Positions 1 to 6,330 are shown, counted from the stretch's first letter. The stretch is DNA of 8,887 nucleotides from Candidatus Kerfeldbacteria bacterium (GCA_903867845.1 CAIPSZ010000151.1:1-8887); one strand, 5' to 3'. Notes: a model not told the origin generated them from the letters alone. A program made the numbers and translations.

Positions 1-763
1 CCGCGCTGTACAGACTCGTTAGGTCCGCTTCGTCCACGTACTCCAGCACGCGCACGCGGTCGGCGAGGTGGAGCTGGCGAATGCGCTGCTCCAGGTTCGC
101 TACGTCCCAGCCCCGCTTGCCCACGATGACCAGGTCATGGTCCTCGCGCTTGCTCACCGCGAATGCGTCCACCAGGAACGGGTAGTTCTTCCGCGGTTCA
201 ATGGTACCGACGGCAATGCAGAACGGGCGCGGCAAGTTGTGGGCACGCCGCGCGCGCGCCAGGCGATCTGGATCCGTAACGGGCGTAAACGTGGATTCCA
301 CTGCCAAGGGCGTGACCGTAATCCGATCACTGGGTATGCTCAACAGCCGCACGAGGTCGCGCTTGGAAGATTCGGAAATGGTCACAATGTGGTCGGCGTG
401 TCGCAAGCTCCGCGGGAGCAAGTCGTGCCAGTACCACCGCGCCGTTGCCGAGAAGTACTCGGGGAAGATGAGACCAATGAGGTCGTGGCTCGCGGCCAGG
501 ATTTTCTTGGGCCAGACCATGGGGACGCTGAATGCCGGCACGAAGAGGACGTCCGGCCAGGATGCAAGCGCGGTTAGTGGCAAACCGATCTGGTCCCACA
601 GAATGCGACTGGGTGTTCGCAAATTTTTTCGGACCCGGGTGATGTCCGTGAACGTCACCCCATCTGGTGCAACGGCTGGGAGCGCGGCGCGAATATTCCC
701 CACGTACCGGCCAAAGCCCGTGGACTGCCCGACCGTGGCTTGGAGGTCAATCGTGACGCGCAT
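1..763 (-). CDS. GT4-family glycosyltransferase, C-terminus cut off by window edge
   Basis: Reading the minus strand from an ATG at 763 gives 254 codons open to the left edge, so the C-terminal part is missing. The protein looks like a GT-B fold, family-4 glycosyltransferase of the mannosyl/rhamnosyl type. Seen directly: an N-terminal GFGRYVGNI segment (residues 16-24), HDLIGLIFPEYF (93-104), HADHIVTISESSKRDL (122-137), and the linker to the donor-binding domain with VGTIEPRKN (185-193) followed by LVIVGKRGW (211-219). The family transfers a sugar from a nucleotide-sugar donor to a growing lipid-linked glycan on the cytoplasmic face of the membrane; the donor and acceptor cannot be told from this sequence. 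The start overlaps the flippase stop by 17 bp with no clear Shine-Dalgarno, which suggests translational coupling in one polysaccharide operon. The usual EX7E donor-site region lies beyond the edge and cannot be checked. Confidence 0.9.
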   Translation of the reverse strand, partial: MRVTIDLQATVGQSTGFGRYVGNIRAALPAVAPDGVTFTDITRVRKNLRTPSRILWDQIGLPLTALASWPDVLFVPAFSVPMVWPKKILAASHDLIGLIFPEYFSATARWYWHDLLPRSLRHADHIVTISESSKRDLVRLLSIPSDRITVTPLAVESTFTPVTDPDRLARARRAHNLPRPFCIAVGTIEPRKNYPFLVDAFAVSKREDHDLVIVGKRGWDVANLEQRIRQLHLADRVRVLEYVDEADLTSLYSA

Positions 764-2180
764 AGCGGAAGGCAAATTCTCGGATGAGCTGCGTGGGGAA
801 GGCTCGGACAAGGAGGAGGCCGACAACGTAACCGACCACGGCACCGCTCACGCGTACCACGAAGCTGGCGTGCGGGATAAGGAGGAGGATGATGACCATG
901 GGCACGCACGCCAGGAGAATGCGGAGAAATACATTGAGGCTCAACCGGCTCTTCACCACGTGCGTGACAATTGCCGCGGCCGTGAGCGTGATCGCGAGCT
1001 CACTCGCAATGGTCATCCAGGCAGCGCCGTACATTCCAGAATGCGGAATAGCGAGGAGGTACCCGACGAGTGAACCGACAGCGACTAAACCGTACGCCCA
1101 GAGCATGCGGCGCTGGGCTTGCACCGCGACGACGGCATTGGCGAACAGGTTTCCGAAGAAGATGCAGGCAGTGGCGACCATGAGCAAGGAGAGGACGGGT
1201 GCCGCACCCACGTACGCGGCGCCGCCAACGACGTGCATGATGGAACGGGCAACAAAGCCCGTTCCCACGGCAAGAGGAATCGCGAGCAGGGCCAGGTTGT
1301 CCACGGCTTTTTGCATGATCATGTGGAAGCGCGGGTAATCACGCGCCGCGTACGCCGAAGCCAGGAGCGGCATGAGCAATCCGGCGAACATGGCGGGGAA
1401 TGTGGTGAGCACTTCCAGCACCTTGTACGCGGAAACGTACAAACCGAGTTCCACGCTGTTCGGCCGAACTGCGGAGAGGATGATGGTGTCGGCTTTGAAG
1501 TACACCAGGTTGAAGGCAATGGAGAGCGCAATGGGCCAGCCTTCGCGAATGATGGTGCGAACTTTTTCCCGGTCCAAAGTGAGCCGTATCCGCACGTAGC
1601 GACGGCTAAAGGCGAGGCTCATGAGGAAGTTCACCAAGGAGCCAAGCGCCACCGCGCCCAGTACCCACGGCACAGTCGGGTGGCTGTGCGCCACGAAAAT
1701 CGTGCCGCCGAGCAACGCCACGCGGCCGATGAGCTCGGCAATCGTCACCTGGTCCATGCGCAAGGACTTTTGGAAAATTCCCACCAGCACCTGGTTCATG
1801 GTAATCGCAAACGTCGAGACTGTGGCAATGAGAATGCCGAGCTTCACGTCACCGGGGTACGCCGTGAGCAAGCCGACGATCGGCGCGATAGCGAGGAATC
1901 CTGCCGCCGTAATGAGACGCAGGGTGAATGCGGTGCTCGCCCAGCTATCGGCATTCACCGCATCAGACGCCAGCTTCTGCAGCAGGACAATGTACAACCC
2001 CAAATCTACGAGCACGCCAAAAATTTGCAGGAAGGCGAGTGCCGTCCCGTAGTGCCCGAACGCCACCGGGCCGAGTGCGCGGGTGACGTAGCCAATGGCG
2101 ACCAAGCCGAGAATGGTGCTCACCACTTTGCCGGCAACTTGCACGGCGGTATTCAAAGCAATCTTCCGGGTCAGCGACAT
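747..2180 (-). CDS. Polysaccharide (Wzx/RfbX-like) flippase, MOP superfamily membrane protein
   Basis: A very hydrophobic protein of 477 residues with roughly twelve or more predicted membrane spans, the usual size for Wzx-type flippases and related polysaccharide biosynthesis proteins. The start is typical of the family: KIALNTAVQVAGKVVS, then YVTRALGPVAFGHYGTA (about residues 31-47). The middle segment with EGWPIALS and YFKADTIILS is also characteristic. Such proteins move undecaprenyl-linked oligosaccharides across the inner membrane. I chose the ATG at 2180 because the family homology begins there and a GGTGA sequence lies 8 nt upstream. In-frame starts at 2219 (ATG) and 2246 (TTG) also exist; the one at 2219 sits 8 nt after a TAAAAT box and could be a near-leaderless start adding 13 residues. 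The gene overlaps the downstream glycosyltransferase by 17 bp, which supports a shared role in surface glycan assembly. Substrate unknown. Confidence 0.9.
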   Translation of the reverse strand: MSLTRKIALNTAVQVAGKVVSTILGLVAIGYVTRALGPVAFGHYGTALAFLQIFGVLVDLGLYIVLLQKLASDAVNADSWASTAFTLRLITAAGFLAIAPIVGLLTAYPGDVKLGILIATVSTFAITMNQVLVGIFQKSLRMDQVTIAELIGRVALLGGTIFVAHSHPTVPWVLGAVALGSLVNFLMSLAFSRRYVRIRLTLDREKVRTIIREGWPIALSIAFNLVYFKADTIILSAVRPNSVELGLYVSAYKVLEVLTTFPAMFAGLLMPLLASAYAARDYPRFHMIMQKAVDNLALLAIPLAVGTGFVARSIMHVVGGAAYVGAAPVLSLLMVATACIFFGNLFANAVVAVQAQRRMLWAYGLVAVGSLVGYLLAIPHSGMYGAAWMTIASELAITLTAAAIVTHVVKSRLSLNVFLRILLACVPMVIILLLIPHASFVVRVSGAVVGYVVGLLLVRAFPTQLIREFAFRYARHD

Positions 2181-2212
2181 AGGTACGTTCACCTTAGCAT
2201 GTGCGGAAAGAA

Positions 2213-2242
2213 TTGACATTTGACCACATTTTATGGTAGAAT
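2213..2242 (+). promoter_or_regulatory. Sigma70-like promoter of the SpoIID-domain gene
   Basis: A perfect -35 hexamer TTGACA (2213-2218), an 18-bp spacer and TAGAAT (2237-2242, five of six matches to TATAAT). Transcription would start about 7 nt after the -10 box, near 2249, while the ATG is at 2252. The mRNA would therefore carry a leader of only a few bases and no Shine-Dalgarno sequence. The spacer also contains a candidate -10 box for the divergent flippase gene. Confidence 0.75.
2228..2233 (-). promoter_or_regulatory. Candidate -10 box for the flippase operon
   Basis: On the minus strand TAAAAT matches the sigma70 -10 consensus at five of six positions. No good -35 is seen about 17 nt upstream, where the flippase promoter would have to reach into the start of the divergent SpoIID gene. 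The predicted transcription start near 2221 would give a leader of about 40 nt to the ATG at 2180, or about 2 nt to the alternative ATG at 2219. The box lies inside the spacer of the opposite-strand promoter. Confidence 0.4.
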
Positions 2243-2251
2243 GCAAACGTA

Positions 2252-4126
2252 ATGCGATTGCACCCTCAAACCGAACGCCGAGTGCGCGCCGCCACGTATC
2301 CGACCTTGCTCACCGCATGTGCCGGGATTTTTTTTCTGTGCGCCGCATTCGTCATGCCGAGCACGGCGACCGCGGCCACGAAAGCAAAAATCTACGTACC
2401 GCCGTACCGCGCGCAGGTCATGAACCGCACGCCGGACCTCCTGCAGTCGGACGTGCAGGGGACGGTGGTCATGAGCGTGGACATCCTGAACACGGGCACC
2501 AAAACGTGGAAGGCGAAAGGAAACACGCTCACCGCTTTAAACGCGGCGAAGCTCGTGGGCACGTCATTGAACGTGAACAAGGCCACGAAGCTCTACGACA
2601 AGAGCTGGGGCACCAGCGTCCGGCCGTCGGGTTTAACCAAGGACGTGAAGCCGGGCGAAACCGCGCACGTTACTTTTACCTTGCACGCGCCAAGCAAGGC
2701 TGGTGAGTACCGCGAGCGCTTCGCGTTAGCAACGAAAGGTATCGACTTCATCAACGGTAGCAGCTTTGAGGTACTGTACATTGCCGGTTCGCCAAAAACG
2801 TTGAGCTACAGCATTGACCCGGGTTTGAATTCCTCGGCCACCTACACCATGGCACCCGGGAAAGACAAGACATTTACGCTCACGGTGACGAACACCGGCA
2901 CTACCACGTGGCAGCGCACGGGTACGGGCCAAGTAGTTCTTGCTGTCGTTGACGTGACCAAGCAAAGCCAATTCTACAACCCGCTCTGGATTAGCAAAAC
3001 CGTTATTGGCCGGCTTACCGCCAGCCAGGTGAAACCTGGCAAGCAGGGGACGTTCAAATTTGCCATTACCGCACCCAAAACGTACGGCGAGTTTACCGAG
3101 CAAATCCAAGTACTGGCTCCCGGATTAACGCGCGCGGTGAACGGCCTCATCCAGCTCACCATCGAGGTGCCGTCACCATCAAATGTGGTGGATAGTTCAG
3201 CAACGCTCGGTGCTGAGCCAATTGTCCGCGTGGGCATGGTCACGCTCACCAAAGGCACGGCATACTTCACTGCGCCGGCAGCGTACACCATTCAGGATAG
3301 TGCGGGCGTGGCGCTCGCGAGTGTGGCAGCCAATGGTGTTGCCACGGTGACCTACGCCACAGCCACCGGTATCTACACGGTCATTGCAAATGGCGTGTCG
3401 GTGACCACGAAAAACCCGGTGCGGCTCTTCGGTGTCGATCCGGCAACTATCATGACTGTTTCGAGTTGGAAGGCACCGTACAACCAGTTCCGCGGTACGT
3501 TGGAAGTGCGCTTCACTCCAGCGACGGGCGTCACCTGGGTCATCAATGAGCTCCCCATGGAATCCTACCTAGCGGGTATGGCCGAAACCGGGAACTCTGG
3601 GCCGACGGAATTCCTGAAAACTATGGCTGTAGCCGCCCGGACCTACGCGCTGTTTCACGACCTGCGCAAGACCAAGCACGCGGATGAAAATTACGACATC
3701 AACGCAACCACGGATCAGGTCTACCTCGGCTACGGTTACGAGCTGAAAGTCCCAAACCTTGTGGCCGCGGCAGTCGCAACGCGCGGCGTTGTCGCCACGC
3801 ACCCAGCTGCGCTCTCGGAGAAGAACATTGTTGGTACCATTGTCGCCGCGTACTCCTCCTGCACCGACGGCCGCACGCACAGTAGTAAAGAGGTGTGGAA
3901 TTTGGATCTGGTGTACTTCCCGTACCTCTCGGGCGTGCCTGATCCTGTGGGCACGTGCACCACACCGCCGTACCCATCAACCTACATTACCGGTGGTGGC
4001 GGCAACCACATGGTGGGCATGTCCGCCTTTGGGGCACTGCACTACGCCAGTGACCAGGGTAAAACCTTTGATTGGATTCTGACCTACTACTACACGGGCA
4101 TTACGCTGAAGAAAGTGTACCCGTAG
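2252..4126 (+). CDS. Exported SpoIID/LytB-domain protein with two FW (NBR1-type) Ig-like modules
   Basis: A 624-residue secreted protein. Residues 1-41 form a signal peptide: basic start, hydrophobic stretch 18-35, and an A-T-A cleavage site near 39-41. Two Ig-like modules of the FW/NBR1 type follow (about 60-178 and 190-305), each with an NTGTxTW motif (80-86 and 214-220), a GEY/GEF turn late in the module (151-153, 279-281) and a KPG(E/K) loop. A linker (about 310-415) leads to a SpoIID/LytB domain: LPMESYLAGMAET (434-446, putative catalytic Glu445), MAVAARTYA (458-466), TRGVV (510-514), AYSSCTDGRTHSS (533-545) and NHMVGMSAFGA (585-595). SpoIID-type enzymes are lytic transglycosylases that cut denuded peptidoglycan strands; here a wall-remodelling or wall-binding role is inferred. 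Cys537 and Cys569 could form a disulfide or bind metal. The ATG at 2252 fits the promoter and signal peptide; no Shine-Dalgarno is present. Ends in TAG. Confidence 0.88.
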   Translation: MRLHPQTERRVRAATYPTLLTACAGIFFLCAAFVMPSTATAATKAKIYVPPYRAQVMNRTPDLLQSDVQGTVVMSVDILNTGTKTWKAKGNTLTALNAAKLVGTSLNVNKATKLYDKSWGTSVRPSGLTKDVKPGETAHVTFTLHAPSKAGEYRERFALATKGIDFINGSSFEVLYIAGSPKTLSYSIDPGLNSSATYTMAPGKDKTFTLTVTNTGTTTWQRTGTGQVVLAVVDVTKQSQFYNPLWISKTVIGRLTASQVKPGKQGTFKFAITAPKTYGEFTEQIQVLAPGLTRAVNGLIQLTIEVPSPSNVVDSSATLGAEPIVRVGMVTLTKGTAYFTAPAAYTIQDSAGVALASVAANGVATVTYATATGIYTVIANGVSVTTKNPVRLFGVDPATIMTVSSWKAPYNQFRGTLEVRFTPATGVTWVINELPMESYLAGMAETGNSGPTEFLKTMAVAARTYALFHDLRKTKHADENYDINATTDQVYLGYGYELKVPNLVAAAVATRGVVATHPAALSEKNIVGTIVAAYSSCTDGRTHSSKEVWNLDLVYFPYLSGVPDPVGTCTTPPYPSTYITGGGGNHMVGMSAFGALHYASDQGKTFDWILTYYYTGITLKKVYP

Positions 4127-4181
4127 CTGGAAAAAATATTCAACATACAGGGCCATCAGCGCCCGCATCATAGAATTCATT

Positions 4182-4214
4182 AAAAGGTCTGGGGGGTAGA
4201 AACTCCCAGACCTT
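4182..4214 (-). terminator. Intrinsic terminator between convergent genes
   Basis: The arms AAGGTCTGGG (4184-4193) and CCCAGACCTT (4205-4214) are perfect reverse complements over 10 bp. The stem can grow by a G-U and a G-C pair, leaving a 7-nt loop. Read on the minus strand the stem runs directly into TTTT (4185-4182), the classic arrangement for ending the STAS-gene transcript 20 nt after its stop at 4234. On the plus strand, about 57 nt after the SpoIID stop, the stem is preceded by AAAA but has no U-tract after it, so termination there would be weaker. Confidence 0.75.
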
Positions 4215-4233
4215 GACGATCATCGAATGCGGG

Positions 4234-4617
4234 TCAGCCGCGTTTTCTGTTCTTCACAACACCGGGGAGTAGTTCTCGTTTGGCTTCCTCCTCGGTCCGG
4301 CACACCCGCACCCGCTCGGGTGCGAACGTTGCGTTGTACTGAAGGTATCGTGCCGGATTATCACCCGTGCTGATGACCAGCTTGCGACCTTTCTTAGCCA
4401 GACGCTTATGAACGTCTACAATTGCCCGAGACGTTTCCTCTGATATCCACCTTATCTCGCCGCAATCTAAAAGGTGCAAAGACCTACTACCAAAACGAGT
4501 GAAGTGCTTTTTTATGGCTCGGACATAGTCCTCTTCCGGGACATCAACGGCACCCACCAACGTATGACGCCGGATCCCTCCCGCAAGAACCCTGGTTGTA
4601 ATGAGTTTCTTTTTCAT
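4234..4617 (-). CDS. Small STAS-like domain protein (anti-sigma-factor-antagonist type)
   Basis: A 127-residue soluble protein whose residues about 47-115 align by eye with STAS domains such as SpoIIAA. A buried strand LHLLDCGEI (47-55) is followed by WISEET (57-62), an amphipathic helix to about 75, the strand KGRKLVIST (76-84), and a C-terminal VRVCRTEEEA segment (103-112). STAS proteins of this kind usually bind anti-sigma kinases or act as phosphorylation switches. Where SpoIIAA has M-D-S-S-G, this protein reads I-S-E-E-T, so the phospho-serine appears to be replaced by Glu60, unless Ser59 takes its place. No kinase or phosphatase partner gene is in the window. The basic tail KNRKRG is unusual. 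A strong GGAGG sits 5 nt before the ATG, and several AGG, AGA and ATA codons occur that I did not notice in neighbouring genes, hinting at a different origin. Function is inferred from fold only. Confidence 0.72.
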   Translation of the reverse strand: MKKKLITTRVLAGGIRRHTLVGAVDVPEEDYVRAIKKHFTRFGSRSLHLLDCGEIRWISEETSRAIVDVHKRLAKKGRKLVISTGDNPARYLQYNATFAPERVRVCRTEEEAKRELLPGVVKNRKRG

Positions 4618-4622
4618 GTATT

Positions 4623-4627
4623 CCTCC
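4623..4627 (-). promoter_or_regulatory. Strong Shine-Dalgarno of the STAS gene
   Basis: GGAGG on the minus strand with 5 nt to the ATG at 4617. It fixes this start and contrasts with the other genes here, which lack such a site. Confidence 0.8.
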
Positions 4628-4683
4628 GTATCATGTTCTGTTTCGTAAAACCTTCATCACACCCTGCCATTAAGGAAAAACTT

Positions 4684-4689
4684 TGTCAA
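4684..4689 (-). promoter_or_regulatory. Isolated TTGACA, possible -35 of the STAS gene
   Basis: A perfect -35 hexamer on the minus strand, 66 nt upstream of the STAS start. At the standard 16-18 nt spacing I find only poor -10 matches (around CAGGGT, 4661-4666); TGTGAT appears at a 22-nt spacing, which is too long. The promoter is therefore uncertain. The remainder of the 141-bp divergent intergenic region (4618-4758) shows no gene. Confidence 0.3.
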
Positions 4690-4746
4690 CCATTTTGCGC
4701 TCTGAGCCTCTAACGATGTGCCCTTCGCGCCATAGGAACGGCGGGC

Positions 4747-4752
4747 TATACT
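4747..4752 (+). promoter_or_regulatory. -10 box for the repeat protein, leaderless arrangement
   Basis: TATACT ends exactly 6 nt before the ATG at 4759. With the usual 6-nt gap from -10 box to start site, the A of the ATG would be the first transcribed base. The -35 region is weak (TTCGCG, 4724-4729). The same TATACT-N6-ATG spacing occurs before the gene starting at 6330. Confidence 0.55.
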
Positions 4753-4758
4753 ACGCCC

Positions 4759-4968
4759 ATGCCCACGTTACGTGATGTGCAAATTTCTGACGACGACTGG
4801 CAAGCCATGGTCGCCGAGCTTGCCAACTACTCCCGCAGTCGACGCTGGAAAGATTTTGCCTGGCACGCGTCGCGCATGTCGATCCTGGATCCAGAGCGTT
4901 TTCGGGAGATTGAAATAACTGACGTTGACTGGGACGCACTCATTAGCGACCTTTCCAAAGCCGAGTAG
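4759..4968 (+). CDS. 44-residue Trp/DP-repeat protein, N-terminal part ending at in-frame TAG
   Basis: A 69-residue reading frame with no family I recognise. It carries one complete repeat (W14, W30, D44-P45) and the start of a second (W58). The TAG at 4966-4968 stops it in the middle of repeat 2, yet the same frame continues afterwards with the repeat register intact, so this is most likely the front part of a 235-residue protein that includes 4978-5469. The amino acids suggest paired helices: an acidic, hydrophobic helix after each I-(S/T)-D-x-D-W and a second helix around W-K-D-F-A. There is no signal peptide or membrane segment, so a cytoplasmic alpha-solenoid-like binding protein is the best guess. 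The ATG follows a TATACT box by 6 nt and has no Shine-Dalgarno. Whether the short product is made and folds alone is unknown. Confidence 0.7.
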   Translation: MPTLRDVQISDDDWQAMVAELANYSRSRRWKDFAWHASRMSILDPERFREIEITDVDWDALISDLSKAE

Positions 4969-5421
4969 CGCAACGATTTGGATGGCGTCGCGGTCCGCTT
5001 GGCCCACTTGAAAATGATCGACCCTGCTCGAAGCGTCATTCTGGTGGTACCGGAAGACTTATGGGCAGCCATGCTCGAGGAACTAAGTAACTTACGCGCG
5101 AAGCAGGATTGGGAGCACTTCATCGGCCACGCCCACCACTTGCACTTCGCGGATCCCGACCGCTTCCACACCGGCCTCATCACCGATGAAGATTGGATTC
5201 AAGTGCTCCGTGCCATCCAAAAAGAAAAGACCGCAGGCAACTGGGACAACGTTGCGAAGCTCTGCGCCTACCTGGTGGGCGTGGATCCGTACCGCGCTCA
5301 ACAACAACCGCTCATTGCTAGCACGGAGTGGAATAACTTCTTCGTTGGCCTCGAAGCGGCCCGCCAGCAAGGATACTGGTCGGCATTTGCGGCACAGGCG
5401 AGCCGGATTAAAGTTCTTTTG
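4783..5421 (+). repeat. Five tandem 44-residue protein repeats
   Basis: Counting codons from 4759, the first Trp of each unit is at residues 14, 58, 102, 146 and 191, a period of 44, 44, 44 and 45. A second Trp follows 16 residues later at 30, (Leu74), 118, 162 and 207. A D-P pair follows 30 residues after the first Trp at 44, 88, 132 and 176. Each unit opens with an I/V-x-x-x-x-W pattern such as ISDDDW, ITDVDW or ITDEDW. At DNA level the units have diverged, so the duplication is old and was kept under protein-level selection. Confidence 0.85.
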
Positions 5422-5469
5422 ACTTCGGAGGCAGCGCGCCAGCCGGTGGCGGTGCCGATGGCTGCGTAG
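4978..5469 (+). CDS. 44-residue Trp/DP-repeat protein, C-terminal part after the TAG
   Basis: This frame is identical to that of 4759-4968 and resumes three codons after the TAG. The first possible starts are TTG at 4978 and ATG at 5014; neither has a Shine-Dalgarno, and both lie inside repeat 2, so independent initiation looks poor. Numbering the whole gene from 4759, it holds the end of repeat 2 (D88-P89), repeat 3 (W102, W118, D132-P133), repeat 4 (W146, W162, D176-P177) and a partial repeat 5 (W191, W207). It ends with a tail of about 20 residues (VLLTSEAARQPVAVPMAA) without the DP motif. That tail is the stretch overlapping the convergent PH-domain gene by 62 bp. Function unknown; alternatives are a nonsense-mutated pseudogene, stop readthrough or a sequencing error. 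Confidence 0.65.
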   Translation: MDGVAVRLAHLKMIDPARSVILVVPEDLWAAMLEELSNLRAKQDWEHFIGHAHHLHFADPDRFHTGLITDEDWIQVLRAIQKEKTAGNWDNVAKLCAYLVGVDPYRAQQQPLIASTEWNNFFVGLEAARQQGYWSAFAAQASRIKVLLTSEAARQPVAVPMAA

Positions 5470-6052
5470 TCTGCACTTCCCCCATATCGCCTTCAACCTT
5501 CGCCACCTTGTCGAGGCCGATTTGGTGTTCAATGGATTCCAGCAGTGACATGATGGTTTGCGCAACCTTTGCTGGATGGGGAACTTGCTCGAAGCGAAAT
5601 TCCTCTTGTTCACCCGCGGTCTGAATAATGACATTGCCAAAGCCAAACATGCCCGCGAACGGTCCTTTGATTTCGCTGGTGACGTCTTGCACCCGGAAGA
5701 GCTTTTGCTCGCTCACCACCCGATCGAAGAGGTGCTTCTGCCGGATGTTGATGATTCGTTCGTTACTCACAATCCACGTGTCTAGGTAGAAATCCAACCA
5801 CGCAATGAAGAAGAAGAGACCCCAGATGAGAAACGCGGTGCTCAGCGCCAGCACAATGAGCGCGTACGCAATCGATGTTGGGTCAGTGAGGGCGGTGGTG
5901 AATGACCGGAGCGCAACCCATGCGGCGATGAAGACGACAGCGATGAGGCCATACTGGATGAAAATGCGCGCGCCAATAATCCAGTGGCGGTGGAGCATGA
6001 GGACGACACGCTCGGTGGGCATCATACCTGGGAAGGTGGGCTGGATGTTCAT
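5408..6052 (-). CDS. Membrane-anchored bacterial PH-domain (bPH2/YdbS-like) protein
   Basis: A 214-residue protein with two membrane segments (about 26-49 and 61-86), followed by a bacterial pleckstrin-homology-like domain (about 88-172). The domain shows the typical order LDTWIVSNERIINI (90-103), LFDRVVSEQKLFRVQDV (108-124) and FGFGNVIIQTAG (136-147). A Pro-rich tail ends it (QPSAPPPAGALPPK, 197-210). Proteins with this layout are widespread membrane proteins of unproven function, with the PH-like domain expected in the cytoplasm. The ATG shares an ATGA overlap with the stop of the upstream gene, so translation is probably coupled. Its 3' end overlaps the convergent repeat-protein gene by 62 bp, and the overlap encodes the low-complexity tail, which may have grown into or been shaped by that overlap. 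Confidence 0.85.
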   Translation of the reverse strand: MNIQPTFPGMMPTERVVLMLHRHWIIGARIFIQYGLIAVVFIAAWVALRSFTTALTDPTSIAYALIVLALSTAFLIWGLFFFIAWLDFYLDTWIVSNERIINIRQKHLFDRVVSEQKLFRVQDVTSEIKGPFAGMFGFGNVIIQTAGEQEEFRFEQVPHPAKVAQTIMSLLESIEHQIGLDKVAKVEGDMGEVQTTQPSAPPPAGALPPKSKEL

Positions 6053-6330
6053 TGGGAGAAGGTTTTGGGTAGATTGCTTTGCACGGATGGCAGGGAAATG
6101 CCCGGGACCGTAAAGGTGTATGGCGTGGTCCAGTCAACGCCACGAAGGTTGAGTGCGCCAACCAAGATGACGACGGTAACAAAGGCAACGTACACAAAGG
6201 TGGACATGACGGCTTGGCGGGAGAGGAAGCCAAAGCGCAGCATTTTCACAATGCAGACAATACTGAAAATCGCCCACCCGAGCAGGATGAGGCCGAAGGG
6301 AATGAGGATGAGAACGTACGTAACGGTCAT
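6049..6330 (-). CDS. Small two-helix membrane protein, function unknown
   Basis: A 93-residue hydrophobic protein that I cannot assign to a named family. Two membrane helices are visible (about 4-28 and 42-62), joined by a short basic loop with KMLRFGFLSR (29-38), which by the positive-inside rule should face the cytoplasm. A polar tail of about 30 residues with several prolines (GVDWTTPYTFTVPG, 64-77) would then lie outside. It overlaps the PH-domain gene by 4 bp (ATGA), so the two probably work together or at least are made together. It starts 15 nt after ruvB but has its own TATACT box 6 nt before the ATG, consistent with a leaderless transcript independent of ruvB. Confidence 0.72.
   Translation of the reverse strand: MTVTYVLILIPFGLILLGWAIFSIVCIVKMLRFGFLSRQAVMSTFVYVAFVTVVILVGALNLRGVDWTTPYTFTVPGISLPSVQSNLPKTFSQ

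Noticed and set aside
201..1073. 290-codon plus-strand open frame opposite the glycosyltransferase and flippase end
   Set aside because: It spans two well-supported minus-strand genes and has a low-complexity charged C-terminus; no family resemblance.
1119..2216. 365-codon open frame on the plus strand opposite the flippase
   Set aside because: Its product is an implausible mix rich in His, Glu, Arg and Gly, with no fold pattern, and it lies fully over a clear flippase gene. GC-rich codon bias explains the long antisense frame.
2309..2320. Lipobox-like L-T-A-C (residues 20-23) in the SpoIID protein signal peptide
   Set aside because: The hydrophobic stretch continues well beyond the Cys and a normal A-T-A cleavage site follows, so a lipoprotein signal is unlikely.
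3024..3040. Perfect 7-bp inverted repeat with a 3-nt loop inside the SpoIID-domain gene
   Set aside because: It lies inside conserved coding sequence (V-K-P-G loop of the second Ig module), has no U-tract and is short enough to be chance.
4759..5469. Genome-wide reassignment of TAG to an amino acid
   Set aside because: TAG serves as the plain stop of the SpoIID gene, ruvB and the repeat gene itself at the expected C-termini.
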